64,000 bases of DNA from Dolomedes plantarius (GCA_907164885.2 OU015493.1:58050802-58114801), one strand, 5' to 3'. Counted from the stretch's first letter, positions 14,930 through 24,760 are shown. Translations and numbers: made by a program. The notes: a model not told the origin generated them from the letters alone.

Positions 14930-15231
14930 ATACAAAACTCAAATATCACCATATTCTTTCAATAAACACAATTCAGAAATTTTATTTTTGGATTGTAACA
15001 ATTAAATTCATATTTTACTATAAGATGGTCGAGCGTATTAAATGAACATTTTTCCGTTTTAATCACGGAAGAGATTAAATTCATTAGGGTAACAGGTATT
15101 AAAACTGACAGCGTGAAATTTAGAATGGTAAAAGGCATTCAACGATTTCCTTATTTTACTCACGGAGATGAAGAAGTCATTTCAATAGGGGTTATTCCAG
15201 GGCCGGCGTCATCTGCAGTTGTTTCGTCCGA
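117..15231 (-). CDS. Seven-transmembrane, gustatory-receptor-like protein (5' end missing)
   Basis: Eight exons on the minus strand join in frame: 15231-15164, 13434-12746, 9984-9877, 8451-8216, 5292-5170, 4528-4316, 3523-3455 and 221-117 (stop TAA at 119-117). Every junction has GT donor and AG acceptor; phases are 2, 1, 1, 0, 0, 0, 0. The joined protein has 536 residues and no sure start, so an upstream exon is probably missing (a Met lies near residue 18). Hydrophobic segments sit at about 92-116, 132-152, 176-196, 214-243, 419-441, 448-468 and 505-530, with a long polar loop (253-418) between segments 4 and 5. The last segment follows LNPLQMSVYGFGMTHGTIV, which resembles in layout the pre-TM7 region of arthropod gustatory receptors, and the phase-0 3' introns also fit. 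The classic TYhhhhhQF motif is absent, so 'gustatory-receptor-like' is inference; another multi-pass membrane family is possible. Its likely place is the plasma membrane. The gene structure is much surer than the function. Confidence 0.72.
222..3454 (-). other. Last intron of the receptor-like gene
   Basis: AT-rich sequence between the exons ending at 3455 and starting at 221. It holds a 15-16 nt C run near 2165 and short A/T runs. I see no exon-like reading frame with splice sites and no recognisable transposon ends; the 73- and 63-codon frames at 959 and 3033 look like chance openings. Confidence 0.6.
3524..4315 (-). other. Intron of the receptor-like gene
   Basis: AT-rich intron between the 213-nt exon (4528-4316) and the 69-nt exon (3523-3455). 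Nothing else is recognisable in it. Confidence 0.65.
4529..5169 (-). other. Intron of the receptor-like gene
   Basis: Intron between the 123-nt exon (5292-5170) and the 213-nt exon. The 97-codon minus frame at 4951-4658 lies fully inside it and has no splice support, so I treat it as chance. Confidence 0.6.
5474..5827 (+). mobile_element. tRNA-derived SINE
   Basis: The start reads as a pol III promoter: an A-box match TAGCCCAGTTG near 5483 and a B-box match GGTTCGATGC near 5527, in the spacing of a tRNA gene. There is no tRNA-like acceptor pairing, and an unrelated body follows up to about 5820. It lies in an intron of the receptor-like gene, directly before the Tigger element. The 5' side is a GT/TA microsatellite. 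The end point is approximate. Confidence 0.6.
5828..7235 (-). mobile_element. Tigger/pogo-type element, internally deleted
   Basis: Inverted ends of about 24 bp: the right end (7235 back to 7211) begins CAGTGGACGCTCGTTAATTC and the left end (from 5828) matches it after three altered bases. TA flanks both ends. The subterminal motif AGTTCGAATTA recurs inside. It carries only the N-terminal part of a minus-strand Tigger transposase, so it cannot be autonomous. It sits in an intron of the receptor-like gene, antisense to nothing else and on the same strand as the gene. Confidence 0.8.
6265..6758 (-). pseudogene. Tigger transposase N-terminal remnant (HTH and CENP-B domains)
   Basis: Reading begins at the ATG at 6758 (MSTRGKYKTLTLETKVEIL), a pogo/CENP-B-like first helix-turn-helix. 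A frameshift near 6640 leads to a second frame with LKNKESILDSW and then a CENP-B-type DNA-binding domain (ALLLWFQDLRSRNFPINGP, MGIEDFKCSDGWLSRF). The DDE catalytic domain is absent. The family normally has about 450-550 residues; here about 160 remain. It is a relic. Confidence 0.8.
7236..7292. repeat. TA/GT microsatellite
   Basis: Alternating TA runs flank a short GT run directly after the right end of the Tigger element, probably grown from its TA target site. Confidence 0.85.
8621..9783 (+). mobile_element. Composite repeat: tRNA-like promoter plus basic-peptide reading frame (copy 1)
   Basis: A second, inverted copy lies at 22800-21282, which defines the unit. It starts GGAACGAAGTTC and ends with an inverted, similar block (GCAAGGAACTTGATTCCT) plus a short GC hairpin. 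Near 8737-8790 it has a perfect A box (TGGCTGAATGG) and B box (GTTCAAATC). Further in, a 70-bp block (ACACGGGATTTATATT..., then ATGGAAAGTC, reading MESxETETA) is repeated at 8874 and 9269, with a partial third at 9468. A frame near 9070 reads QRQKEYRKRKK, the kind of basic stretch seen near the start of some Helitron proteins. Helentron-like origin is inference. It lies in an intron of the receptor-like gene. Confidence 0.65.
11316..12580 (-). mobile_element. Tc1-like transposon relic
   Basis: Inverted ends of about 30 bp (GTATAGGACAAAATAATAGG at left; the right end read inward from 12576 gives GTATAGGAAAAAAAATAGG), then AACACC on both sides, in TA-rich flanks. It encloses a minus-strand, frameshifted Tc1 transposase. 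About 1.26 kb, the usual size of the group. Confidence 0.8.
11468..12430 (-). pseudogene. Tc1 transposase pseudogene
   Basis: Fragments in shifting frames. The C-terminal part reads LQDDNVSVHTARSVQTW and then CPHSPDLNIFEHLW, which hold the second Asp and the final Glu of the Tc1 DDE triad. Upstream fragments cover the middle domain (IHGRVAILMTLASPWNALKS) and the N-terminal region. Several stops and shifts make it inactive. Confidence 0.75.
13435..15163 (-). other. First intron seen in the receptor-like gene
   Basis: Between exons 15231-15164 and 13434-12746. A GC-richer patch at about 13990-14460 stands out; its end (AATAAACCCAGATGTAAATA near 14409) resembles the 3' part of a retrotransposon LTR, but I find no partner LTR, so this is only a suggestion. 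A long A tract lies at 14879-14927. Confidence 0.5.
14879..14927. repeat. Poly-A tract
   Basis: Nearly 50 uninterrupted A residues. They could be the tail of an old retroposon or an assembly-sensitive homopolymer. No target duplication is visible. Confidence 0.85.
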
Positions 15232-15764
15232 CTGCAAAAACAAATAATAATGTGAAATAATAGTAAATTGTTGACACCAAACATGCAATGTCTTAATTAG
15301 TGAAATGATGGGAATAGTTTATTAACGATGTGTTTAAAATTAAATTGTTTTATAACTAATATCATACTTTTTATGCAAAAAAAAACTGATTCAAACTTTT
15401 TATTTGTTTGTTTTTTTAACTCATAATGTATCATAAAGAGATGAAAAAAATTATTAAAATTCTTGGTAAAAATAAAATACATTTCTCAATGTAGGGAGAA
15501 ACTACGATTACGGCATATCAGTTAATGTAGGAGTCTTCAGTATTTATTATCTTTACAATTCCCACCCTATTCAATAATATTTATAGATACCATTGCTGAC
15601 GATTTCCATTCAACAGGTTGTGTTGACTTTTGATTTGTCAAATAATATGTAAAGCCGATTGCGTAATCTTGAATGTACGATTACTGTTACGCAGCTTGGA
15701 ACAATCGTATATCATCGATTTATCTTCTTTTTTCAATTCCTATTATCACTTCACACTCTCCCTA

Positions 15765-17403
15765 TAGTGACTCCCAAAAGTGTTCGTACACTTACGAATT
15801 TCAATGAAATAGGGGTCTATCCATTAATTAAAATGAATATTTCAGAATGGGTATTTAATAATAAGATTTATAATCTATTCTTAACAAAACTACATGAAAT
15901 ATTTTGAAAACATAGTAAAACTTTATTTTTAAGAAACCAGTAATCAAAAAGTAACAAAAACTGTCATCGTACACTGAAATATTTTCGGATAAATTCATAA
16001 TTAAAATTATTGTCTGGCGCTTTATTTTTATTTTTGAATTGTGGTGGCATTTAAAATATCGTTTGGCTTTAATTTTTGCTTGCCTACTCCGTAATATTCT
16101 ATTTATTATTTAAAAATGGCTCGTAGTCGTAAAGAAACAACAAACAGCATTCGAAAATTGATTATTTTTCATCATAGTAGTGGTAAATCAGTTCGGAATA
16201 TTGCTAAATTACTTAATTTATCCCATTCTACTGTGCAGTATGTGAAAAAACGCTTTAAAGAAGAAAATTGGATCGAAAACAAGGTAAGAAAAGGCCGTCC
16301 GGCAAAGTTAACAAAACGTGATCAGAGATTTATAATTTGAAAATTTGCGAAAAAATCACGTTTGAGTGCTGTAAAAGTTTCTGCAGAATTCAATGAAACA
16401 TTTCCTACTTCAATTTCACCTGAAATTTTTTGACGAGTTCTCAGAACAGCTGGATTACATACGCGTTCTGCCCATAGAAAATTTTTTGTGAGTGAGAAAA
16501 ACAGAAAGTTTAGCTTCCCTTCGTACTATCAATGATAAATAAGCCCCAAACCTATTGGAATAATGTCTTATTTGCCGATGAACATTTTTGGTGCTGATGG
16601 GCGTATAATTGAATGGAGAAGAAAAAAATAAGGAACTTAATCCCAAGAACTTAGTAGGAACAGTTAAGCATGCCGGTGGAGGTATCCTTGTGTGGGGGTG
16701 CATGTCAGCATCAGGACTAGGAAATTTAGTATTTATTGATGGCATAATGAATCATGCTGTTTTTATAAATATTTTAAGAGGCAATTTAAAATTATCAGCT
16801 CAAAATTTGGGTATTGGAAACAACTTTTTTTTTTATCAAGATAACGATCCTAAGCACACGGCTCTCAACGTTCGCATCTGGTGTCTCTATAATTGCCCAC
16901 AAGTTTTGAAAACACCACCTTAATCGCCAGATTTAAACCCAATAGAACATATTTGGAGAGAACTGGAGGTTCGAGTGCGAAAACACGACATTCACACGAA
17001 CAACGAACTAAAAACAATTATGATGGAAGAATGGATGAACATTGATGCAAAAATTACAAAAGAACTAAAGCAATCTATTCCCAGACGTTTAAAAGCTGTT
17101 GTGGATGCTAAAGGATATCCTACTAAATATTAATTTAACGAAAAATTAGAATATTTACTAATATGTAGAGATTTTTTACAAGTGTACGATGACTTTTGTG
17201 AGATAAAGTTTTTGTTACTTTTGGATTATTGGTTTCTTAAAAATAAAGTTTTTCTATGTTTTCAAAATATTTCATGCAGTTTTGTTAAGAATAGATTATA
17301 GATCTTATTATTAAATACCCAGTCTGAAATATTCATTTTAATTAATGGATAGACCCCTATTTCATTGAAATTCGTAAGTGTACGAACACTTTTGGGGCCA
17401 CTG
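15765..17403 (+). mobile_element. Tc1-like transposon with about 210-bp inverted ends
   Basis: The left end (15765-15974) and right end (17403-17190) are inverted copies of about 210 bp with few differences, starting (C/T)AGTG and holding AAAAGTGTTCGTACACTTAC. A TA lies on each side. A plus-strand transposase with stops sits between them. It inserted in a stretch whose relative recurs at about 17812-17855. Confidence 0.9.
16116..17133 (+). pseudogene. Tc1-type transposase with premature stops
   Basis: Starts MARSRKETTNSIRKLIIFHH with a paired-type helix-turn-helix (SVRNIAKLLNLSHSTVQYVKKRF), then a stop at 16338. The catalytic half resumes in 16609-16923 (GGGILVWGCMSASG; YQDNDPKHTA with the second Asp), a stop near 16921, then SPDLNPIEHIW with the final Glu and a C terminus ending KGYPTKY. 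Length fits a Tc1 transposase of about 340 residues. At least two stops and one shift make it inactive, although the ends are well preserved. Confidence 0.85.
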
Positions 17404-19400
17404 TATATATATCTTGTTCAAATTTTCAATCGTTAATAAAATACTTTTTATTCATCCACTCAAGTTCAAATACATTTTTTTAAAACTTGTAGTGGATGAC
17501 ACTTGATGTTAATACAGTTTTTTCAAATATTAATTCATTAATTATATTTAATTAATCAATTTTAGTTTTATATGGGAGCCCTTTCAATAGGAAGAGACCT
17601 AGAGCGTCTCTTGCTCTTGAATGGTAATTTCCCTCTTATTACCATTCAAGAGCAAGAGACCGCAGTGCTACCTGTGTAAACGGTAGCACTGCGGTAGTGC
17701 GGGCTCCTCCCGTCCTGTATGTTACGGGATCGAATCCCCAATCTGACGAACTTTTTCTCTCTCCCCCCCCCTCCTAATCTCGCACAGTAGGCAAGGTTCT
17801 GGCAGGCAATCGTTTTTTTCAATTCCTATTATTAGTTCACACTCTCCCTATGTTCAATTCCTACTATTAGTTCACACTCAAATTTTTCTTTATTGACCTA
17901 AGTAGGAATTGACTTAAATTTTTTTTTCTATATTACTTGTTTCTGAATTTCCAGCTAACGTTTAGTTTCATGACTTGAAAATATTCTTTTTTCGTTTTAA
18001 TTTTACTTGAATAATTCTAATACACAGAATATTTCACTTTAAGGTGAGTCACGTTTTAAACATGCTGGAATTTGCTGACTGCGGGATTTTGTCTTTATTT
18101 TCCTTGATTGTTTGCTGAAATGAAATATAAAAGTATGCCCATTGTCATTGTTCATACATCGGCTTTTCCCTCCCTTATCATAGCAGGAATGATGAAGAGG
18201 AAGCTCGCGATATGCAAAAATATATTCCTCTCACGACAGTGAGATTTCGGAACTGAATAAAATGTTTGATCTAAGTAAATAATTTTACTTTGTAATAAAA
18301 GGGCTTAAACACCCAACACAGAAATATGCAGAAACTTAAAATGTTGTTATTGTCGTCCAAAGCAGTAAATGGGGAGGTTAAGCTTGGTTTTCCCCTCCAA
18401 CATAGCTAGTAAGTAAACGGCACTATGTCCTTTTGAATGTCAAACACGCTATCACAGTCTCGTCATTGTGTTATGTAGCAATATTTCAATGTACATAGAT
18501 GATAAAAAAAAATGCGTTAAATGATGATTTTATTCACTGTTATGCAGTTTTGTCGTCTCAAACAATAAGATAACAACATAATTTTATAAATTTATATCTT
18601 TGAAAAAGAATTTTATTCACTTTCTTTTTCTCTCTGTGTCGTAGTAGTAGTCCACATTTCGGTACCTCTATAACATGAACCTTCCTTCAATCTTTCTCTC
18701 TTAAATATTAATATTTCAACCTTTTGTCCAGCGTTGAAGAACACAAATTTCTGTTTCATAAAGTGCGGCAGCGAGTTGGAAGGTGGGCTTTTCTGCTCAC
18801 TCCTTGAAGCATTCGCAGAACGGTGTATAAAAAATATCATGCGCATAATCTAGGTGTACATATATAGATAAGACGAGTCCCTGGTTTGAATAATTTTACT
18901 ATTACGAAACAGAAATGCAACCCATGTCCTTCTCAATAGTTCCCCACAGAAGGCGTCCATCTTTTTAAGTATGCTCCACTTATACTTTTGTAAATTTCTT
19001 AATACCTTTGACTCTATCGTGCTGCATCGGGGCCACGTTTTCCTCGCGAACACTTCCCGAAGGCTATTTTTCCGTAACACATCTACAGAAGATTTGGTTT
19101 GAACTCTTCCAGGAAAAAGGTAATTCTGGTGTTAATTGCAGTGACTAAATTTCCGTAGGGTGCAAACTGTCACGTACGCTGGCGTATAATTGACACATAT
19201 TTTTAAAACATTAAGGCCTGTTTAAAGATCTAAAAAATTCTTGCCTGTGAGACTTGTTGACAAATTAGTCCAATAAGAGATCCACCATCCACAGAAAAGA
19301 TAAAAGCATAACTCTGGTATCTGGTAATGTTAATTTTATGTAGTTTAAATAAATATAAAAATATATGCCCAAACCCAAGTGATCTCAGACCAAAGCATAA
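17404..19400. other. Intergenic or intronic stretch with SINE-like hairpins
   Basis: Apart from the hairpin/tRNA-like block at 17606-17760, I see nothing supportable. The minus frames at 18846-18613 and 19080-18850 show no recognisable domain. A 40-bp phrase (TTCAATTCCTATTATTAGTT) at 17818 repeats the left flank of the preceding Tc1 element and is itself partly repeated at 17853. Confidence 0.5.
17606..17760 (+). repeat. Two adjacent perfect hairpins fused to a tRNA-like B box (SINE-like)
   Basis: Hairpin 1 has 23-bp perfect arms (17606-17628 and 17638-17660, 9-nt loop). Hairpin 2 has 13-bp perfect arms (17660-17672 and 17682-17694, 9-nt loop) and shares base 17660 with the first. Directly after it, GGGATCGAATCCCC near 17728 is a good pol III B box and TAGCACTGCGG near 17684 is a weak A box, so this looks like the head of a tRNA-derived SINE. 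Confidence 0.65.
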
Positions 19401-20169
19401 GGACCTGTTCACATAGGAGTCCGGTAGTGGAAGCGTAAAAGGAAAGATGGCGCTGAGACGGAAATAAACCAATCATAGAAATTAAAAATTTCGATGCTAA
19501 TCGTTTGGAGATTTGTCATTGTTTAACCCTTCAGCGGGGGCGCCCGTGTACAAAGTGCAACATTTTCGTAATTTTGAATAGTTTTTTTTACATGTAAAGT
19601 TTGAATGTTCTAAGCAGTTTGTATTTATAGTTACATCCTTTCTAATACAGGTCTGATTTTCTGACCCTTGTATCCCTTTCCATTCATTGTTAGTCGTGAT
19701 TTAACCGTGGTAAACCAGCGATTATACTAGATTACAAAACGACAAAAGTGGAGTCCATCAAATGTGCAGCTATAATACGGTATCCCGCATATCACGAAGA
19801 TGGACAATCTCATTTTTTTTAGGTTTTTGGAACATAATAGGAATTAATTTGCAAGTTGTCCTTAGATTCAATAAACCGGACAGTTTTGAAATAAGGCGAT
19901 TGTGTCTGCATTCTTTGGAACTTTAATTATGAATATATCTCAATATTATCAACATTTTATATCTTGTCATAAAACGCAGAATTATTATTTTCAATTTGAA
20001 AGAAAAAAGTTCATTACAAAAGGAATAATCAAGGTTGAAAGAGACGTTACACTTTGTGCCACGCGCACCTACCTGCTCGTGTTCCAAAAATTGGCCCGCC
20101 CGCTGAAGGGTTAAATAATATTTCAATACTTTAATGCTTCTGCTACCGGACTTCTATGTGAACAGGCCC
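19401..20169. mobile_element. PIF/Harbinger-type MITE, split by a TTAA element
   Basis: Ends GGACCTGTTCACATAGGAGT and its inverse, each flanked by TAA (3-bp target duplication). Three relatives occur in the window (20981-21166, 27431-33065, 59063-59243). Without the insert at 19527-20110 the element is about 180 bp like the intact copy at 59063. No coding capacity. Confidence 0.88.
19527..20110. mobile_element. TTAA-flanked MITE (piggyBac-like)
   Basis: Inverted ends CCCTTCAGCGGG flanked on both sides by TTAA (19523-19526 and 20111-20114). The host MITE has a single TTAA at this point in the intact copy near 59187, which confirms the insertion. 584 bp, non-coding; a piggyBac origin is inferred from TTAA and the CCC start. 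Confidence 0.88.
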
Positions 20170-20980
20170 TAAAACTATACCCTTAAAGCTTATTAAATGT
20201 CAGTTTGTCTTCTCACTTCCCAGCGGCTCAACTTAAAACAATTGGCTATAGCAAGAAAATAATTTCAAATTATGGTGGAGCAGGGTACATGCAGGTGCAA
20301 TAAATCTAGGTGATCCAGCCCCCTACATATCGTATTGAAACCTAATGGAGACTTTCGTTCCATTCGGAATTACGGCGTCTTCAACTGACCAATGCAAGAA
20401 TGTTAGCACCTTTTACCTCACCTGCAAGATTTTGCTCAAAATTTATAAGGCGAACACATCATTTACAAAATTGACCTGCACGTACATGTCACCAAATACC
20501 GATCATACAGATAATGTGTCAAAAACCGCAATTACAATCCCTTCAGCGCTTGAACTTTTGTACATGTCATTTGGTTTATCCGTGCTCGCAAACCTTCCAG
20601 CGCTTTATGAACGAAGTGCAGTGTGGCTTTGATTTTGTTTTTGTGTAGCTGGATGATATTTTAGTTGGTAATCCTTCAGTGCATGAGCATGTTACTCGTT
20701 TAGACATGGTGTACTAACGCCTCACAGACTACGGAATTCCATTTAATGTAGCAAAATGCGTTTTGTGAGTTAAAAAGATTTCCTTTTTCGGTTACGTAAT
20801 AAATCAAGATGGTATCAACCTGAGAAAGCAGAACCCATCTTACAACTCAAACATCCACAGACAATAATTGTCAAAGGAAATATCCGAAGCTGTTTAATTA
20901 TTAAACAGCTCCGGATAATTTTAGACCTATTGAATTATTTCCGATGAAAGATTCTTCATACAACAGATATCCAAGCCTTA

Positions 20981-21166
20981 GGGCCTGTTCACATAGGAGT
21001 CCGTTGCGTTGCGTTAAGGAAAAGATGACGTTGAGACGAAAGTAAACCAATCATATGCCTCCAAGCGATTAGCAATGAAATTTTTAACGCCTATGATTGA
21101 TTTATTTTCGTCTCAACGTCATCTTTCCCTTAAAGCAACGCAACGGACGCCTATGTGAATAGGCCC
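20981..21166. mobile_element. Fold-back PIF/Harbinger-type MITE
   Basis: Starts GGGCCTGTTCACATAGGAGT and is flanked by TTA on both sides (20978-20980, 21167-21169). The two halves are near-perfect inverted copies, so nearly the whole 186 bp can form one hairpin, unlike its relatives which pair only at the ends. It sits in the Gypsy relic between reverse transcriptase and RNase H. Confidence 0.9.
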
Positions 21167-21281
21167 TTACTTTTCAAATATATTATAGGCTCCAAAAAGG
21201 CATATAATGCCGTAATCAGTTGGATATATGAATTCATCGAAGCTTTCGATGATTCAAAATGAAAGTAAAAAAATATAAAAT

Positions 21282-22800
21282 ATTGTACGGTCGGGCGACC
21301 CCCGTCAGGAACAAAGTTCCTTGCGTTATTTTTTCAACTCTAAACGTGATTTAATATGTAGACTTCTATTGATTATATGAGTGTATTTTTGTCCCGCCAA
21401 AAAGTGCAGCCCTCTTTTATTCAACCAACCAACCAACTAACTAACTCTCTCTCTCTTTCTCTATTTTATTAAAATTAAAGATTTTAATATATAAATTAAT
21501 TATTTTGATTCAGATGTTACCTAGCATAATTTTTAATCGGATTGATTTTATTATTTAATCACCAACAAAAATAATGACACAATATAAATCCCGTGTGAAT
21601 TAAAACAATAACAAACAAAAAAATAAGTTTAAATAATATTTACACGTGCTTATAATTGAGGTTATACAGCTGACCGCGCACAATGATTTCTGCTCGAATC
21701 TCGATACTCGCACGAACAAACACACATACAACTGCAGTTTCTGTTTCTTGACTTTCCATTATAAAATTGCAATAATGACACAATATAAATCCCGTGTGAA
21801 TCAAAACAATAACAAACAACAACAAAAAGGAAAAAGAAAATTGTTTCTTATTCTCACGCGAAAGATATATATATTCAATGTTTCATTTTGCTGTACTTTT
21901 TCTTTTTGATTCTGCCGGAATTGTTGTTGACATTGAACGTTTGTTTTTGGTATTCTTTTCGCACTCTGAAGTTGATTTTGGATTTTTTTTCTCTTTCGAT
22001 ACTCTTTTTGACGCTGAGCATATGATTTAACTATTATTTCTCTGTAATGCATGTAAATAGTAAACACTCGAATCACATGTATATTAAATGAATGTAAACA
22101 TTAAATACTTGTATTAAGTTACATGTTTTATTAACGTACTTTTCTAAGTTTGCATTATTTACACTTGCTGCAGTTTCCGTTTCTCGACTTTCCATTGTAA
22201 ATTGCAATAATGACATAATATAAATCCCGTGTGAATAGTAAATTAAAGAATATTCTAGAAACTTCAAGAATTAACCGAACAAAGGAAATTAAATTAAAGT
22301 TGAAATTGCCCGCAGCGATTGTGCGGGGATTTGAACCCGGGACCTATCGCTCCTCCAGTGGCGTAGCGAGAGGGGGGCAAGGGGGTCTATCATGCCCCGG
22401 GCGCGACACTCAGAGGGGCGCCAAATGGTCCTTTTCACTAATTCTATATATAATATTACTATGTTTTTCGGGGAGGGGCCAGTGGCATCAAAAGGGAGGG
22501 GCAAGGAGCTCTATCATATCCCGGGCACCACTTAAAGAGGGGCGCTAAATGGTCTATTTTTTTAATTAATTTTATATATTATATTACTATATATTTTTCG
22601 TGGGGGGAGCCAAAAAGAAATCGTGCCCCGGGCGCTAGTTATGCTCGCTACGTCACTGTGCTCCGCAGTCCGATGCGATAACCATTCAGCCACGGAGTCC
22701 TTGAGAGAAAGGTCTTATGGAGGGGGCATAACGCTTTTTCGTTACGTGACGATTTCTGCCAGTTCACTCTACTGTAAGCCGCGTAAAAGAACTTCGTTCC
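21282..22800 (-). mobile_element. Composite repeat: tRNA-like promoter plus basic-peptide frame (copy 2, inverted)
   Basis: This is the reverse-strand counterpart of 8621-9783 along its whole length, including the GGAACGAAGTTC end (22800), the tRNA-like block, both MESxETETA repeats and the QRQKEYRKRKK frame (near 22020). Its tRNA-like block is cut by a hAT MITE. It lies in the Gypsy relic, which resumes on the other side, so it moved there as a unit. Confidence 0.75.
22356..22658. mobile_element. hAT-type MITE
   Basis: Inverted ends CAGTGGCGTAGCGAG and CAGTGACGTAGCGAG. Flanking 8-bp duplications (22348-22355 and 22659-22666) each differ by one base from the uninterrupted sequence CGCTCCGC in the other copy of the host repeat. 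The inside has a duplicated block around CCCGGGC and GGGGCGCNAAATGGTC. 303 bp, non-coding. Confidence 0.88.
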
Positions 22801-23736
22801 AATAATAATTAACCAACGCAGCTTTTCTTTTCCCTCCGTCTCTGAATACTTAACTTGCATTACATGTTGATGATTCAGATATCGTGATCGGCTCAGAATT
22901 ATGCCATATTACATTTCGCTCGGATTACAACCTCTGGGATTATTTTCACGTAAGCTTACAACCATAAAACATTCAGCATATGCCACAGCATTATCAAACA
23001 TTTTCGGTACATGGTAGAGGCGAGAAAGTTCATATTGCATACTCATCATAAGCCATTCACTTTTCACCAAAAAATCGATAAAATCTCTAAGGCAAGTGTG
23101 ACAATTAGATTACATAGACTAATTCCCAGACGATATTCACCATATTAAGGGTACTGATAATATAGCAGTTTATATAATTCCTAGAACAGAAACGATTATT
23201 TGCCTGACTCCCGTAGGTTATGCAGAACTTAAGGGACAACGATCTTTGGAGACTTTGTTCCTTTGTCAGACAATTCAACAATGTTTATGTTGAACAAATT
23301 AAGCCTTCCAGATATTTCCGTTGAGTTATATTGCGATATTTCCACAAGAAGGATTCGTCCTTTCTTTCCGAACAAACAGAGGCAAACCGTTTTTAAGACA
23401 TTGTATAATCTTTCTCATATTTGTAAGAAAACCGTACGTTTAATCACGAAATGGCTTGTATAGCCTGGTGTGAATCGACATTGTCTCAAGTGGCCGAAGA
23501 TTTGTATTTCTTGCCAATGTAGCAAGATAATAAAACATGCACAAAACCCAATTCTTAACATTTCAGTCGAAGACAAGCGATTTTATCACATCCACTTGGA
23601 ATAGATAGAGCCACTTCCTAAATTCTAATATTCAACCAACTGTTTAATAGTCGTTGATAGGTTCACCAGATGGGTTGAAGCAGAGCAACTGCATAATATT
23701 AAGGCTGACACTGTAGCAATAGCCTTATACAAAATT

Positions 23737-24760
23737 TGGATTTGGACACAAAAATTCGCCATTTGGGTACAAAATTTGGACACAACTCGCCTGTTGGCCA
23801 GGAACTGCTGCACCAGAAATGAAGTATGTGACCGGGTATTGTCGTGAAGCGGGGTCCAGTTGCCTTGCTTGGCGTACTGGGGGCGTACCCGATTGATCCG
23901 TTGCAGCAGACGTTTCAGTATATCCACGTACTTAGCGGAATTTAACGTGGTGCCCTCAGGGAGGAATTATTTATGGATGAGACCCTCGGAGTTGAAGAAT
24001 ACCAAGAGCATTATCTTGATGCGGGATTTCTCACTTCGCACATTCTTGCTTTTCGGCGACCCTGGACCCAGCCACTTGATACTCTGACGCTTGCCGTCGG
24101 GTCGTAATTCAGGCACCGGGTCTCGTCACCCGTGACAATGGTTTTCAGGAAATTTGTGTTTCGATCCGTCATGTCGATGAAGTCTCCACAGGCGTCAAGC
24201 CTAATTTGCATTTGTTCCGGCGTCAAAGTGTGAGGCACAAATCGGGATCAAAGCTTGCGTTTACCTACATCCTGGGTCAGTATGATGTGGGCCATCTCAC
24301 GACCAATTCCCACTTCCTCCGCTATCATTCGCACTGTCACATGACGATCCTTGACCAACAATTCCTTCACTTTCTGTACGTTGTCCGGGGTGCGTGCAGT
24401 TGCAGGACGACCACTTCGGGGGGGAGTGTTCAATGGTGTCCCGGCCTTCTCGGAAGCGTTTAAACTACTCATACACGCACTTCAAGGTGACATCGTAAAC
24501 GTTTAGGAGCATGAGTCTCTTTCGCTGATTTTCCAAGTTTGAAACAGAACAGCATATTCGCTGATCCATTTTGAATTTCGACCGAGCGCCCAACACCTTC
24601 ACTCTACAAGGAACTGTTTCCACACGATAAGCTAACTCGCAGCGCCGCCACTCAGGAACTGGTTCAGACCAGTCTTCACCTGTCCGGCACGGTATGCGCC
24701 GGTTGCAAATTCTTACGGCCGTGAGCACTATGGCGTCATTCACCGAACTTTCTGGACAAA
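23737..24760 (-). pseudogene. Mariner transposase relic
   Basis: Minus-strand fragments in order: MDQRICCSVSNLENQRKR (near 24570), RSGRPATARTPDNVQKVKEL with a helix-turn-helix ending EEVGIGREMAHIILTQD, then LTPEQMQIRL, NFLKTIVTGDETR with the first Asp, and LHDNTRSHTSFLVQQFL with the second Asp. The part after this is missing and replaced by a duplicated AAATTTGGACACAA phrase. Frames shift several times. Ends are approximate; it sits in the Gypsy integrase. Confidence 0.8.

Noticed and set aside
18613..19080. Minus-strand frames as upstream exons of the receptor-like gene
   Set aside because: No donor or acceptor puts them in frame with the exon at 15231-15164 and they lack membrane or family features.
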